In this document: positions 1 to 9,767 of the stretch, in pieces
Numbering within the stretch: position 1 is the first letter of the stretch
Layout: every line of letters begins with the position of its first letter
Assembly: GCF_003369915.1 (NCBI RefSeq)
Contig: NC_046674.1
Span: 21,207,657-21,271,656, forward strand
Direction: 5' to 3'
Length of the DNA stretch: 64,000 nt
DNA from: Drosophila miranda
Taxonomy: Eukaryota > Arthropoda > Insecta > Diptera > Drosophilidae
Made by a program: the position numbers and the translations under genes
The notes under the pieces: generated by a model
Seen by the model: the letters and a program-made list of their open reading frames with translations, nothing else
Told to the model about the DNA's origin: nothing
Database searches by the model: none

Positions 1-540
1 ATATCTAGAGCTATAACCTATAGCTAGTATATATTTATGTAACTGAGAAACTCGGAAACAAGCAAGACTACGCGGCAACTATGCGAACTATGCGAATTAA
101 TAACTACTACCCAGTATACACCTTTATATACACAACAAACCATTAGCTATACTTTCGATGCCTACTTTCGTTGATAAGAACAATTTTTAAGCAATATACG
201 TATCTATTTATCGTACACGAATCAAAATATTCCTAGAAATTGTATACTACTATGCTCGTACCCTGCTAAACAGCTAACAAATGCGCCTTGAATTTGTGAA
301 TATATTTTTATATACATTACGTGTAGCCTCGTTTGTTCGTACGACTATTTATTGATGCAGGAGAGCCTGATGATAGAGCAATAAAAGCATGCATAACTAT
401 ACATATATATCTCCTAGTGTTTGTGTCTGTGTGGTTTGGGCAGACTTTTAAGATAAGAATTACGATGATGTTGTCGAGATACATATAAGATAAATCTTCT
501 ACTCACAGCATTTTAGTATGAATAACGAGTGAAGACAAAA
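1..540. other. AT-rich flank without a recognised gene
   Basis: This stretch is AT-rich and holds no convincing open frame. An AATAAA near 380 could be a poly(A) signal of a gene entering from the left, but no coding sequence supports that. Confidence 0.4.
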
Positions 541-543
541 AAC

Positions 544-1528
544 ATGTGGTTGAATACGCTTATTATAATTCCAATGGTAACTATCCTGGCCAATCGCATT
601 CCTAGTACAGTTTCTTGAGTACATTCGTTGCTAAATATGTTCCTGAATTCAAGATCCTGGCCCAACACGCGGCGGCCACTTGCGGTGTGTGTCAGCCAGT
701 CAGCCGAACGGTATGCCTCAGTGAAAACACTTTTTCCGCATGCGTGAAAGGTGAGCATGCCTATAGCAGGAGCACCGAGAATCGCAGCTGGAAGTATAAT
801 TTCAATTCCAGGAGTACCACTGAATGATATAATTAAGTGCCCAACCAATTTCTTTTGCACCGATGGTGACTACACTTGCTATGAAAATGCTGACCCGGTC
901 TGCAACGCGGATAGTGCACCTGAAACAACCACCACTGTGAAGCCGTGGACTGCCGAGGAAGCCTGCCAGCAAACCACAAAATCGGGCTTTCTGGAAAACG
1001 AAAATGATCCCACATGCACTTCGTAAGTACATATTCTGAAAGAGTTACCGCCGGAGGAAAAGTAAAACCCAAACCTATTTGTAGCTACTTGTATTGTAAA
1101 TTCGCAACGGATGGGAGTTTAGAAATTGTCAATCTCAATTGCCCGACTAACAAATACTTTGATGCGTCCATAAAAGGATGTACGGACACAAAACCCGCTG
1201 GATGTACTGAAGTGGCAACCACACTACCGACAGATGAGACAACTACGACAACCACTGAAAAGCCTTGGAGCGCAGAGGAAACCTGCCTGAATGTGACAAA
1301 ATCGAAATCTTTTACGAACGAAGATGATCCCACATGCGCCACGTAAGTTTAATTTTCGATTTTAGATAACAACCCAAACTAAACTGCATATTTTTGTACA
1401 GCTACCTCTTTTGCTATGTTGCAAATGGAGCAGTTAAGGCGCTGATCAAATCCTGTTCATCCACAACCCCATACTTTGATTCTACTATAAGTAGCTGCAG
1501 TGCCACGAAACCAGACAATTGTACATAA
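544..1528 (+). CDS. Secreted Cys-rich repeat protein (peritrophin/chitin-binding-like), 5' part unresolved
   Basis: The 3' exons are clear: about 751-1022, 1085-1342 and 1402-1528, with introns 1023-1084 and 1343-1401 both GTAAGT...AG in phase 2. They encode repeated modules. Each module ends in ...DPTC before an intron and resumes with (S/T)Y(L/F)-x-C after it, and modules are joined by a short Thr-rich linker and a PWSAEE/PWTAEE motif. The spaced cysteines resemble insect peritrophin-type chitin-binding domains, suggesting an extracellular protein. A signal-peptide-like start (MWLNTLIIIPMVTILA) lies at 544 and a CGVCQPVSRTVC segment near 681. These lie in frames different from the 3' exons and no good splice sites connect them, so the 5' end may carry frame damage or a sequencing error. 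Gene identity was not recognised. Confidence 0.55.
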
Positions 1529-1920
1529 TAATTCCTAAGTAGTATGTAATTCTTGATATGTTTCATATGTTTTCGATTATATTTTTGGTACCCGTTTGGG
1601 TATTGTTGTACTTACTTCCTGAGTTTTTTTAAAAAGACTAACTTATCTGGGCCAATTCCAGCGAAAATACTGATAGTACCCCTTGTATTACGTTCGCATT
1701 AAAGTCCGTCATAAAAGTTTATAATGGTGTATAGATAAAAGACTATATAGATGAATAATTTCGGGTATAAAAACCCCAGTGTGGCCTTCCAGATTTGAAA
1801 GATTTTTCCAGATTAGAGAGTAGATCATCATATGGGCGAAATTTATTTGATCGCTGGTGACTACATAGCAGAGGATACGCCTGGGGACGTACAAATTAAA
1901 CATTTTAGACATTCAATATT
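1529..1920. other. Intergenic, nothing recognised
   Basis: AT-rich spacer between the first Cys-rich gene and a decayed relative. No coding or repeat structure was identified. Confidence 0.4.
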
Positions 1921-2246
1921 TCAGCTACTGGTGCAAAGCCTGGCTGCGCACACAGCACCCGAATTAGATGACCAAACCGCACAGGAATGAAGTGCCGAAA
2001 AGGCCTGCTTGGAAGTGACGAGACCGGGTTCATTTGAAAATCAAAACGATCCCCCTTGCGGCAGGTAAGCCTTGATATTTTCTGTACTATTTTTAATTTT
2101 TTTACTCGTATTTTACTTGCAGCTACGTCTTTTGTTACATGTCAAATGGACCATCAACGGCGCTGGTCTTTTTCTGCACGGAAAACTTTTACTATGATGC
2201 GACATTAAGAGCATGTACTGCCAAAAAGCCGGAGAAATGTATATAA
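1921..2246 (+). pseudogene. Decayed copy of the Cys-rich repeat gene
   Basis: Two exon-like pieces match the last module of the neighbouring gene: about 1921-2061 and 2123-2246, joined by a proper GTAAGC...TTGCAG intron in the same phase 2. The second piece reads SYVFCYMSNG...KKPEKCI and then a stop. In the first piece the conserved PWSAE motif reads E-stop-SAE: TGA stands where the sister modules have the Trp codon TGG. No signal peptide or upstream exon is visible. It is most simply a tandem duplicate of the 544-1528 gene that has lost its start and gained a nonsense codon. An unnoticed exon that skips the stop is the alternative. Confidence 0.6.
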
Positions 2247-2390
2247 TAAAGAATCGCCAGGGATATCGCTTTAGCCGCACCATTTCATTCAACAATAAGC
2301 CAGAGATTTCCCAACCTAATAATATTCCCTTTCCAATAAACACATTGGTATTCGAAGAAACAAAAAATATATCTTTAATTGGATCGTTTT

Positions 2391-4173
2391 TTAGCAATTG
2401 GCGGGCCGTTCGGCCTGGCATGATTCTGTATCAGAATTGTAAAATTCATTCGTGTTGCAATAGTATAGCCAGCCCAAATAATCTAAGCTCAATTTGTAGC
2501 AGTACACGTACCTGAAATCGGATAATGCGAATATGAATAAATATCATTTAAAGTGAAGTTAACAAACTAGACTCACTGTCTGCAGGTTGAATCACTATCG
2601 ACCCGAAAGTATCCTTTCTTTTGTAACGTTGAACAATAGAGATCAGCATTTAGTGGAGATCCTGTGGTTGATTCAGTGGATGAATTAGTGCTTGAAGGCG
2701 AGGATATGGTTGATGAATCTGTGGTTGCAGGGGATGTTTCTGTGGATGATTCTGTGGTTACAGTTGATGACTCAGTGGACGATGAATCAGTTGTGGGTGA
2801 AGATTCAGTTGATGTATCTGTGGTTACAGTTGAAGATTCAGTGGAAGACTCTGTAGTGGTAGGAGAAGATACAGTTGAAAAATCTGTCGTTAAAGTGGAA
2901 GATTCTGTGGATGTATCTGTGGTTAATGTGGATGATTCTGTTGAAGTATCTGTAGTGGCAGGGGAAGATTCAGTGGATGACTCCGTGGTTACAGTTGATT
3001 CAGTAAATGAATCTGTAGTGGAAGGTGAAGATTCACTGGATGTATCTGTGGTTACGGTGAAAAATTCTGTAGATGTATCCTTCGTTAAAGTGGAAGATTC
3101 TGTCGATGGCTCTGTGGTTAAAGTGGATGATTCTGTTGAAGTACCTGTAGTGGCAGGGGAAGATTCAGTGGATGAATCCGTGGTAACAGTTGATTCAGTG
3201 GATGAATCTGTAGTGGAAGGTGAAGATCCACTAGATGTTTCTGTGGTTACGGTGGAAAGTTCAGTAGATGTATCCGTCGTTAAAGTGGAAGATTCTGTCG
3301 ATGGCTCTGTGGTTAAAGTGGATGATTCTGTTGAAGTATCTGTAGTGGCAGGGGAAGATTCAGTGGATGAATCCGTGGTTACAGTTGATTCAGTGGATGA
3401 ATCCGTGGTAACAGTTGATTCAGTGGATGAATCTGTAGTGGAAGGTGAAGATTCACTAGATGTTTCTGTGGTTACGGTGGAAAATTCTGTAGATGTATCC
3501 GTCGTTAAAGTGGAAGATTCTGTCGATGACTCTGTGGTTAAAGTGGATGATTCTGTTGAAGTATCTGTAGTGGCAGGGGAAGATTCAGTGGATGACTCCG
3601 TGGTTACAGTTGATTCAGTAAATGAATCTGTAGTGGAAGGTGAAGATTCACTGGATGTATCTGTGGTTATGGTGGAAAATTCTGTGGATGTATCCGTCGT
3701 TAAAGTGGAAGTTTCTGTGGATAGATCTGTTGTTGGGGCTGTAGTTGAAGAATCTGTCGACGAATCTGCCATTTGGAAAAGGTTTTTGAAAATTATCAAA
3801 TACAAAAAAAGATAAGAAAATCAAGTTTTTGGCTTTCTGCAAACCTGTTGTTACATCCGATGTTGTAGACGTCGTATCATCAGGTACACAAGCAGGCTGT
3901 AAGAAGTGCAATGCGAAATTGTCAATGAACCTAATAGATGAGATCACATCACTCACTGAGGACGACTCCTCGGGTGAACAGAATTCATCCAGGGTACAAT
4001 AAAACCCTTCATCACAAGATCTGATTGTGGTTTCGTCGACTGTTTCCTCTGCAAAGCAGAATCCATAGCTGGTCTCGTTTACGCACGTATACCGAAAATT
4101 GGTGAGAGCACAATTTAAGCAGCCAGCGGATTGACCGAGAGCCGCTTGGAGAAACGGGAGGAGCAGAACGAGC
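2391..4173 (-). CDS. Secreted mucin-like protein with Ser/Thr tandem repeats and Cys-rich ends
   Basis: Exons read on the minus strand: from 4173 down to the intron beginning GTGAGTGATG near 3957; a 52-nt exon near 3842-3893; the large exon from about 3772 to 2583; and a last exon from about 2518 to 2391. All introns have GT...AG borders and the frame is kept. The N-terminus is hydrophobic (LVLLLPFLQAALGQ, a signal-peptide core) and is followed by a six-cysteine chitin-binding-like domain (CLNCALTNFRYTC...). About 330 residues of Ser/Thr/Glu repeats follow, then a second Cys-rich module (YVYCYKLSLDYLGW...). The repeats should be heavily O-glycosylated, as in peritrophic or salivary mucins. 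The exon carrying the ATG was not resolved: an ATG at 4236 fits poorly in phase. Confidence 0.75.
2690..3770 (-). repeat. Mucin coding tandem array, ~33-nt units in a ~195-nt higher-order repeat
   Basis: The basic unit is about 11 codons (TTD-x-STE-x-ST-x type). Units are grouped into a longer period: a marker string beginning GATGTATCC recurs at 3072, 3267, 3492 and 3687, giving spacings of 195, 225 and 195. One higher-order copy therefore carries 30 extra bases. Such arrays usually vary in length between individuals. Confidence 0.85.
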
Positions 4174-4512
4174 TAGAATGGAAAAGAAATGTGTGAAATT
4201 GACGTTTACTATTTGCTTTACCCACTTTTAAAAAAATATTTGCACGCATGTCTGTTTGGCGTGAAGGTCTAGTTTCTTGTGATCTAGGGTACATCTTCTG
4301 CCAATCCGTTTTATAGGAGTCTAGATTTAGCAGTGGGTGTGGTTTGCTTACTTAAAGATAGAGATAAGCATGATAAGTGCTGAAGGTCCGGACCGGACCC
4401 CAAATTAATTGGGGCGCCATAAAGCATATTCGGCAGTGCTGTCAAAAGTGGTAAAAATGTGATGTCTTCCTAGATCGCGGACCATTCGTGAAAGAATAGT
4501 AACGACGAAAAG

Positions 4513-5034
4513 ATGTATAAGTGCGTGGTTCTGGTGAGTATTTTCAGGGTGGTGTGGTCCTAATTAGGATGATTGTTTGACTTGTTCTGTCTCATCATTT
4601 AGTTGGTCCTCGTGACGCTGCAGGGGAGTGTGATCTGGTCTGCCTGCGATGTGTGCCAGTCGAATGGGGCCGCTTGCATTAATCAGACCTCGTACAACCT
4701 ATGCTTTGGCAGCAGCATGCCCAATACCGCACAGAACTTCACGTGCACGGATGGCCTGGTCTGCACAGATCAGCCAATAATTTGCTTCCAGCGCAGCGAG
4801 ACTCCGGCCAGCTGCGGCGACACAGATAGCTGCGGCCAGTGTGCCCCCAACTACGTTTTTGCTTGCACTTCCCGTTCCACGTTCGCCTTCTGTTTCGGCT
4901 CTACCAAGCCAACGAACGTTACAGGCAGCTGCCCCGCCGGCTACTTCTGCGATGCATCTACTCAGGAGATTTGCGTAATCAAGACCACAGATGATTCGAT
5001 CATATGCCATTTGGACGAACCCAGCGTAGTCTAG
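4513..5034 (+). CDS. Small secreted protein with two chitin-binding-like Cys-rich domains
   Basis: Two exons, 4513-4533 and 4603-5034, with a 69-nt GTGAGT...TTAG intron in phase 0, encode about 150 residues. The start MYKCVVL joined to LVLVTLQGSVIWSA forms a signal peptide; the intron inside it matches the same intron position in the neighbouring mucin gene. Two tandem domains follow (CDVCQSNGAACINQTSYNLC... and CGQCAPNYVFACTSRSTFAFC...), each with six Cys and a CTDGLVC or CPAGYFC core typical of peritrophin-type chitin-binding domains. An AATAAA lies at about 5063. It is probably extracellular and may bind chitin, but the exact ligand is not shown by sequence. It shares ancestry with the two genes to its left. 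Confidence 0.8.
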
Positions 5035-5089
5035 TAATTAATTTTATAGTTATTAATGGTAAAATAAAAGGATTATACGCTTAATACGG

Positions 5090-6247
5090 CTACAACTCGA
5101 GCGAGTGATCGACATTTTCCGGTTCTTTGATATCAAGCCAGGAACGTGCAATCCGCAGCGAGGGCAATCGAAAACGCCACTCCTCGCAGCAATGCTCGTA
5201 GATACTTTCGCCCAGCTGCAGCAGTTCTACGACGAAGCGCCGCTCGTCATCTTTCCAGTTACGATCCTCGGCACCACCGAACATTTCCATGCGCACCAGA
5301 GCGGCCACAGTGGGCCCCAGATATTTCTTTATGCCGTTGTATAGCTGCGGCTTGGTCATGCTTGTCAAGGTGCTGGGCGGTGGAGCTCTACTGGTAGATG
5401 GTATGGACGCCTGCAGTTGCTTTAATTGGACATTCTGCTCCGAAAGCTTTTCAAACTCCAACTTTAGCTTATTATATTCCAGCTGGAGTTGGCATTCCTC
5501 TACAGTTGGTAGCGTTTCGATATCTGATTCAGGAACGGAAGGTTCTTCTTCTCGTACAGCCATTTCCTGACTTTGCCCTGAGCCAATCGAGGGTTCCTGA
5601 CTTGTTGGGCGTGCACTGATTTTACTTATAATTGGCTTGCAAATCTCCGCTTTTTGCTTCTGCAATGCATTGCGAGGAAAGTCGATCATTCTTGGTGACA
5701 TTTTAGTACTGGTTTGATGCTGCTCCTGCTCCTGCTCCTGCTGTCCCTCAGTCAAATTCAATTTCCGCCTTTTGATTGCCTTCTCTGGCAAGCTTGAAGA
5801 GGGTCGCTTATATACCAATCGATCCAAGCTAATTTCACCTTCTATAGCATCGGTATCAAATCCAAGAGGACACTCAAATCCCTCTGGTGGTTTCAGATGT
5901 GCGGAGGTGGGAGAAGGCAATTTCACAAGCATCGCCTCGCCGTTCTCGTCGATAGATTCAAAGTCCCACGCGAGATCCTTGTTCACTCGCATCAACGTCG
6001 GCGTCTGCTTGGCAATAAGCCGGTCCATTTTATAGTTCATGAAGCATTCAATGCGAAAATGACGTGCACACACAGCACGATTGGCCAGCTTAAGCTGAGA
6101 TACTTTTAAAATCTCTTCATTGGCGCAAATTTTTAGCCATTTTTCCAATTGTCGCGGGTCGCGTACGGGAAACTTGAAGAAGTGCATCGATGGATTCCGG
6201 TTTGAAGAGACTTTGCAATCTCGAAAAGTGCAACGAGTGCCACCCAT
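5090..6247 (-). CDS. THAP-domain protein with P-transposase-like C-terminal region
   Basis: Intronless, 385 residues. The N-terminus is a complete THAP zinc finger: C6-x4-C11, a long spacer, then C-x2-H (CARHF), with the family's closing TPTL. Such fingers bind DNA, so a nuclear DNA-binding role is expected. The middle is low-complexity and carries a basic KRRK signal and a Glu/Gln run. A leucine-rich heptad region (about 255-280) looks like a coiled coil. The last ~90 residues contain W(K)DDERRF-x-LLQLGESIYEHC and a closing RLPSLRIARSWL. That pattern resembles the helical segment after the THAP domain in P-element transposase and THAP9. No catalytic RNase-H residues follow, so it is not a transposase. 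The ATG lies 83 bp from the CAGTGTGACCG end of the adjacent TIR element, which supplies Motif 1 and a DRE as probable promoter. Confidence 0.8.
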   Translation of the reverse strand: MGGTRCTFRDCKVSSNRNPSMHFFKFPVRDPRQLEKWLKICANEEILKVSQLKLANRAVCARHFRIECFMNYKMDRLIAKQTPTLMRVNKDLAWDFESIDENGEAMLVKLPSPTSAHLKPPEGFECPLGFDTDAIEGEISLDRLVYKRPSSSLPEKAIKRRKLNLTEGQQEQEQEQHQTSTKMSPRMIDFPRNALQKQKAEICKPIISKISARPTSQEPSIGSGQSQEMAVREEEPSVPESDIETLPTVEECQLQLEYNKLKLEFEKLSEQNVQLKQLQASIPSTSRAPPPSTLTSMTKPQLYNGIKKYLGPTVAALVRMEMFGGAEDRNWKDDERRFVVELLQLGESIYEHCCEEWRFRLPSLRIARSWLDIKEPENVDHSLEL

Positions 6248-6329
6248 TATACATTTAGAATGGCTTACAAATACAAATTTATAAAATGTTCGTCTTTTTG
6301 TTTATATCTTGGGCTTTAGTGTTGGTTAG

Positions 6330-6430
6330 CAGTGTGACCGCGGATTTATCGATAAAATATACCGTCCGACCCTCAGAAATATACCGAAACATACCGCCTC
6401 ATTTTCAAAATATACCGTAAATATACTGAC
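6330..6430 (-). promoter_or_regulatory. Motif 1 + DRE + Motif 6 cluster, probable THAP gene promoter
   Basis: Read towards the THAP gene, the order is repeated GGTATATTTT (Motif 6-like), GACGGTATATTT, DRE TATCGATA (6347-6354), then GGTCACACTG (Motif 1/M1BP core). This is the usual arrangement of Drosophila TATA-less housekeeping promoters. It lies 83 bp upstream of the ATG at 6247 and coincides with the end of the TIR element. Confidence 0.7.
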
Positions 6431-6468
6431 GAATTCAAGTTCTATTTTACATATTCCTCGTTTTTGAT

Positions 6469-7415
6469 ATTCCGACGAATATTACTAGCTATATAGAACA
6501 TTTAGCTATGCCATCATAATTTTATACGATTGATGAATCAATTTTCTATTTAACTGGTGTATTCTTAATACTTGCTTTTATTGCATTTTGCGTAAAAAGA
6601 GGTTTTAGCGAAATAAGTCAAACAAAAAACAAGTAGCGAAATAGGTCAATCGAAACAAACGAAAAAGGAAATTGCTCAATTTTGATATTCCATTGAATAA
6701 TGCTGACTAACTAAATCTCTCAGCAATGCCCACATAGTTTTATCTCATTGATGAATAAATTTTCTACAAGATTGGATAGTTTTTAATCCTTGCTTTTATT
6801 GTATTTATTGTAAAAAAAGGTTTAAACGAAAAAGATCAACAAAAAAAGAGTCGCTATATTCCGTCTAAGCCGTAGTATAGGCTTTTGTATACCCTATTTT
6901 GTTAAAATTTATATGAAAGTATAAATATTGATATGAAGATAAAACGTAACTAATAAAGACCTTTTCTCAAATTGACATTTTTTAGACATATTCATGTATA
7001 TGAGGAGTGTTTTGTATATATATCTCGATCCTGATACTTATTCTTGGTCCCTCGAAGAAGACAATAAGCTTTAAAATATCGTTGAAATATTGAAAATAAT
7101 ATTAAATAATATTGAATAATATTAAAATATATTGAAAATAAATTGTTTTTGCCTGGGATGACAAACATATTCCAACTCTATAACATCCATTTCCCCCAGG
7201 GTATGTGTGCATGGAATGGGACTCATTGTTGTCAACCGGTTATGACGACTAATTCCTGGTTATTCTTTCTTCCGTCGAATATTCCCAGCTATATATATCT
7301 CTCAGCTTAGCCCAGATAATTTTATATGATTGCTGAATCAATTTTAATCAGGATTAACTACTTTTGAGTAGTTGCATGTTTTTTGTTTTGACAAAAACAC
7401 GGTTTCAACAAAAGT
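6469..7415. repeat. Three diverged ~160-nt internal repeats in the TIR element
   Basis: Segments starting near 6469, 6690 and 7263 share an ordered set of landmarks: a (T)CGAATATT or TGAATAATG core, a short AGCTATATA/CTCTCAG piece, ATAATTTTATACGATTGATGAATCAATTTT or a close variant, a stretch reading CTTGCTTTTATTG in the first two, then a GTAAAAA(A)AGG or CACGGTTTCAAC tract. They are direct repeats with many differences, so old. Confidence 0.55.
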
Positions 7416-8106
7416 GTTCAATAGTCGCAGGTTGTGACGTCAATCTTGCTGGTATTTGCAGACTCATTTCTTGTCAACAAGAGTGCTTTCATTTGTATAC
7501 CCTAACTAAAGAACCTCATCATTTTTTAAGAGGACAAATTCACTTTCGATTCTTTGCGGATCTTTAATAAGTTGAGGAAATCTTTTATACAGGTAAGAGG
7601 CAACCTTTTCTTTAATTGTATACTCAACTCGATCAAAAATGACTTTGCGCTTTGGAAAAATGCATATTTTTCATTTCTTTCTAATTTTGACACTTCGAGG
7701 ATTATATTAATGCCCAAATTCATACCAAAATTCTATGAAATTAACATTGCTGCTTGGATCTAGTAAATTTAAGCCAGTATTCCTTATATATAAGTCTTTC
7801 ATATAACAGCTTAATATTAACTTATAAGTTTCAGACATATTTTTATATATTATGTGTGTTACAGCTTTGCTAGACTGAAAAATGATATTAAATCTATTTA
7901 TTATACGCATAATATAGTCTAGAAAGTAGAAATATAATTTGACTGAAACGCTTTTTTAAATTTGAGAGAGTGTATTCTGCAGATAAATTTTTACCATCTT
8001 AAATATACCGTAATATACCGAAAAATTGCTTAATATACCGAAATATACCGATATACCGTAAATATACCGGCTGAAAAATACCGTAAACGGTCACCCTGTT
8101 GGTTAG

Positions 8107-8802
8107 GGACAAATATTGTCCAAACTATCGAGCCAAAGTTAATCGAGTTGGCAGCACGATTTTTTGATATGGCGGTGAGCTCAAAATACACATTTTTATT
8201 TTTAATTCGCCGTTTGAAATTTTCAAAAAATTGTTTGAATGCAGTTTGGCTCATCACATTTGCTATAACATTTATTTAATAGCATTTATTTATTTTAATA
8301 TAAATAATATGTACTACTATTAATATATTTTAAATTCTCCCATTCAGGCTCCATAAACTGCGAGAAAGGTTTACTAGGACAACGAGATGGCACTTGGCAA
8401 ACTGTCAACCACATGGGTACGGATTGACTAACTTTTTACCAACATCAAGCCTTTGGAAAAATGTAAGAAATATTTAACATATATTGGCCCCATTATAGTC
8501 GCTGTTTTATATCTATTTAAACGAGACAATTGACTGTTTGCTTACATAATAATATATATAAAACCATTTGGCCTTCAATGCCATTTATCAGGAAACAGGC
8601 TAGAAAATTGAATTTCAATATCAAGTAGAGAAAATAGAGGCAGATATAAGCGGTTTGCCAGCAAAATGCAAGTATAACTAAACAAAATTGACTAAAATAA
8701 AATTAAAAAATTAAGTAAATAAAATTATATTGAACAAAATTCATCGGTACTTTCATTATGTATCGATGAATTTTTTCCATATTATTATTATTTCTAGCCA
8801 CG
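8107..8802. other. AT-rich intergenic, nothing recognised
   Basis: AT-rich sequence between the TIR element and the upstream copy of the Hsp83 promoter. No gene, repeat family or structured element was recognised. Confidence 0.4.
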
Positions 8803-8907
8803 TTCCAACTCTATGTCAGTACCGGAAATAGCAGCCCTGGAGTCTCGTAGCCTCTAGAACGGCCAGAACATTCTACGCTTGTGGTTGGTTTTCATTGAAA
8901 GCAGGCG
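8803..8907 (+). promoter_or_regulatory. Duplicated, decayed copy of the Hsp83 heat-shock promoter
   Basis: About 105 nt align base for base with the Hsp83 promoter at 9505-9611. The shared blocks include CAGTACCGGAAA, GCAGCCCTGGA, TCTCGTAGCCTCTAGAA, ATTCTACGCTTG and GGTTGGTTT. The heat-shock element is partly kept (AGAAC-ATTCT contiguous, plus an outlying AGAAC). The TATA box has been lost: TTCATTGAAAGC stands where the live promoter has TTGCTATAAAAGC. Homology stops just past the TATA position. No transcript unit is visible between this copy and the live promoter. Confidence 0.8.
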
Positions 8908-9482
8908 TCTTATATATACTTTACGGTATATAGCTATATAATGGTATACTTCATCAATATCATCAATCTATGAATTTTAATTTTTAAGAGTATATAAATT
9001 AACATAATATATATACATACATATGTAGTTCTCAATACCTAAGTATTTGAATTTTCCATCTCTCATCGGTGGTAATTCATGAACCGGTTCCAGCCGAAAC
9101 ATGAACGAAATTCATGAGAGATTATTTTTTCGGGATTGCTTGCCACATAAAAATACATTTCGAAAAAAGAAAATGTACTAAATTTTTGTCATCTCATGCT
9201 CCAATTAATTATGAATGCTACAAAGCTACAAAGCAGCTTGGAAATCAGAATTTTAACAATAATTAAAGGAAATAGGGTATAGCGTATATAGGGTATCATA
9301 GCTGAAACGGGTATACCAACAATAATGACGTAGCACTTACGTTTCACTCCGTACTCACTTACGATTTATGCTTATAATTTTTGTTTACCTCTTTTGTTAA
9401 AACCTTACTTTAAACATAATCAAATAAATGGGAGTATTTATGTATATTTCTAAGATTACGGCGGTATTGTTCTGCGGTCTGC

Positions 9483-9605
9483 GGTCACACTTGTTTTCAG
9501 CCTCGGTGCAACTCTGTTCCAGTACCGGAAACAGCAGCCCTGGATTCTCGTAGCCTCTAGAAACGTCTAGAAAATTCTACGCTTGGGGTTGGTTTGCTAT
9601 AAAAG
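9483..9605 (+). promoter_or_regulatory. Hsp83: Hsp83 promoter: Motif 1, heat-shock elements, TATA
   Basis: GGTCACACT (Motif 1) lies at 9483-9491. The heat-shock element spans about 9556-9580 (TCTAGAA-ACG-TCTAGAAAATTCTACG), with GAA/TTC cores at 9560, 9570 and 9575. A TATA box, TATAAAAG, sits at 9598-9605, so transcription should start near 9630. Heat-shock factor control of Hsp83 is established in Drosophila. Motif 1 fits its strong basal expression. Confidence 0.85.
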
Positions 9606-9629
9606 CAAGCGGGCCGACTTTTGCCGGCT

Positions 9630-9767
9630 CGAGTCTTGAAAAATTATCGTCCAGTGAAGGTGCGTTTGCATAGATCGCAGTGAAACAAAGTGAATTTATT
9701 CTACACAAATCAAAGTGAAAATATATATATATTTTTATCTCTGCTGTGAAATTAAAACACATACAAG
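9630..9767 (+). other. Hsp83: Hsp83 5' untranslated exon 1
   Basis: From the start site predicted by the TATA box to the donor ACAAG|GTAAGC. The following intron runs 9768-10837 and the coding exon begins exactly at the ATG, the same structure as in D. melanogaster Hsp83. Confidence 0.75.

Larger units (their letters stand above)
6330..8098. mobile_element. Non-autonomous TIR DNA element with 8-bp target-site duplication
   Basis: The left end starts CAGTGTGACCG and the right end closes with the complement of CAGGGTGACCG. The element is flanked on both sides by the identical 8-mer TTGGTTAG (6322-6329 and 8099-8106), so both borders are well defined. An 8-bp duplication and a CA(G) terminus fit the hAT or P superfamilies. 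Next to both ends are clustered TATACCG units (6358-6425 and 8005-8085), and the left end also holds a DRE (TATCGATA, 6347-6354). The 1.77-kb interior is AT-rich and has no transposase frame. It contains three diverged ~160-nt repeats. Related ends occur at 38325-38697 and 51005-51205. Confidence 0.8.

Noticed and set aside
2664-3815. Acidic VDDSVV-repeat protein on the plus strand
   Set aside because: It is the exact complement of the mucin repeat; the mucin strand has splice sites, signal-like leader and Cys-rich ends, and the plus strand has none.
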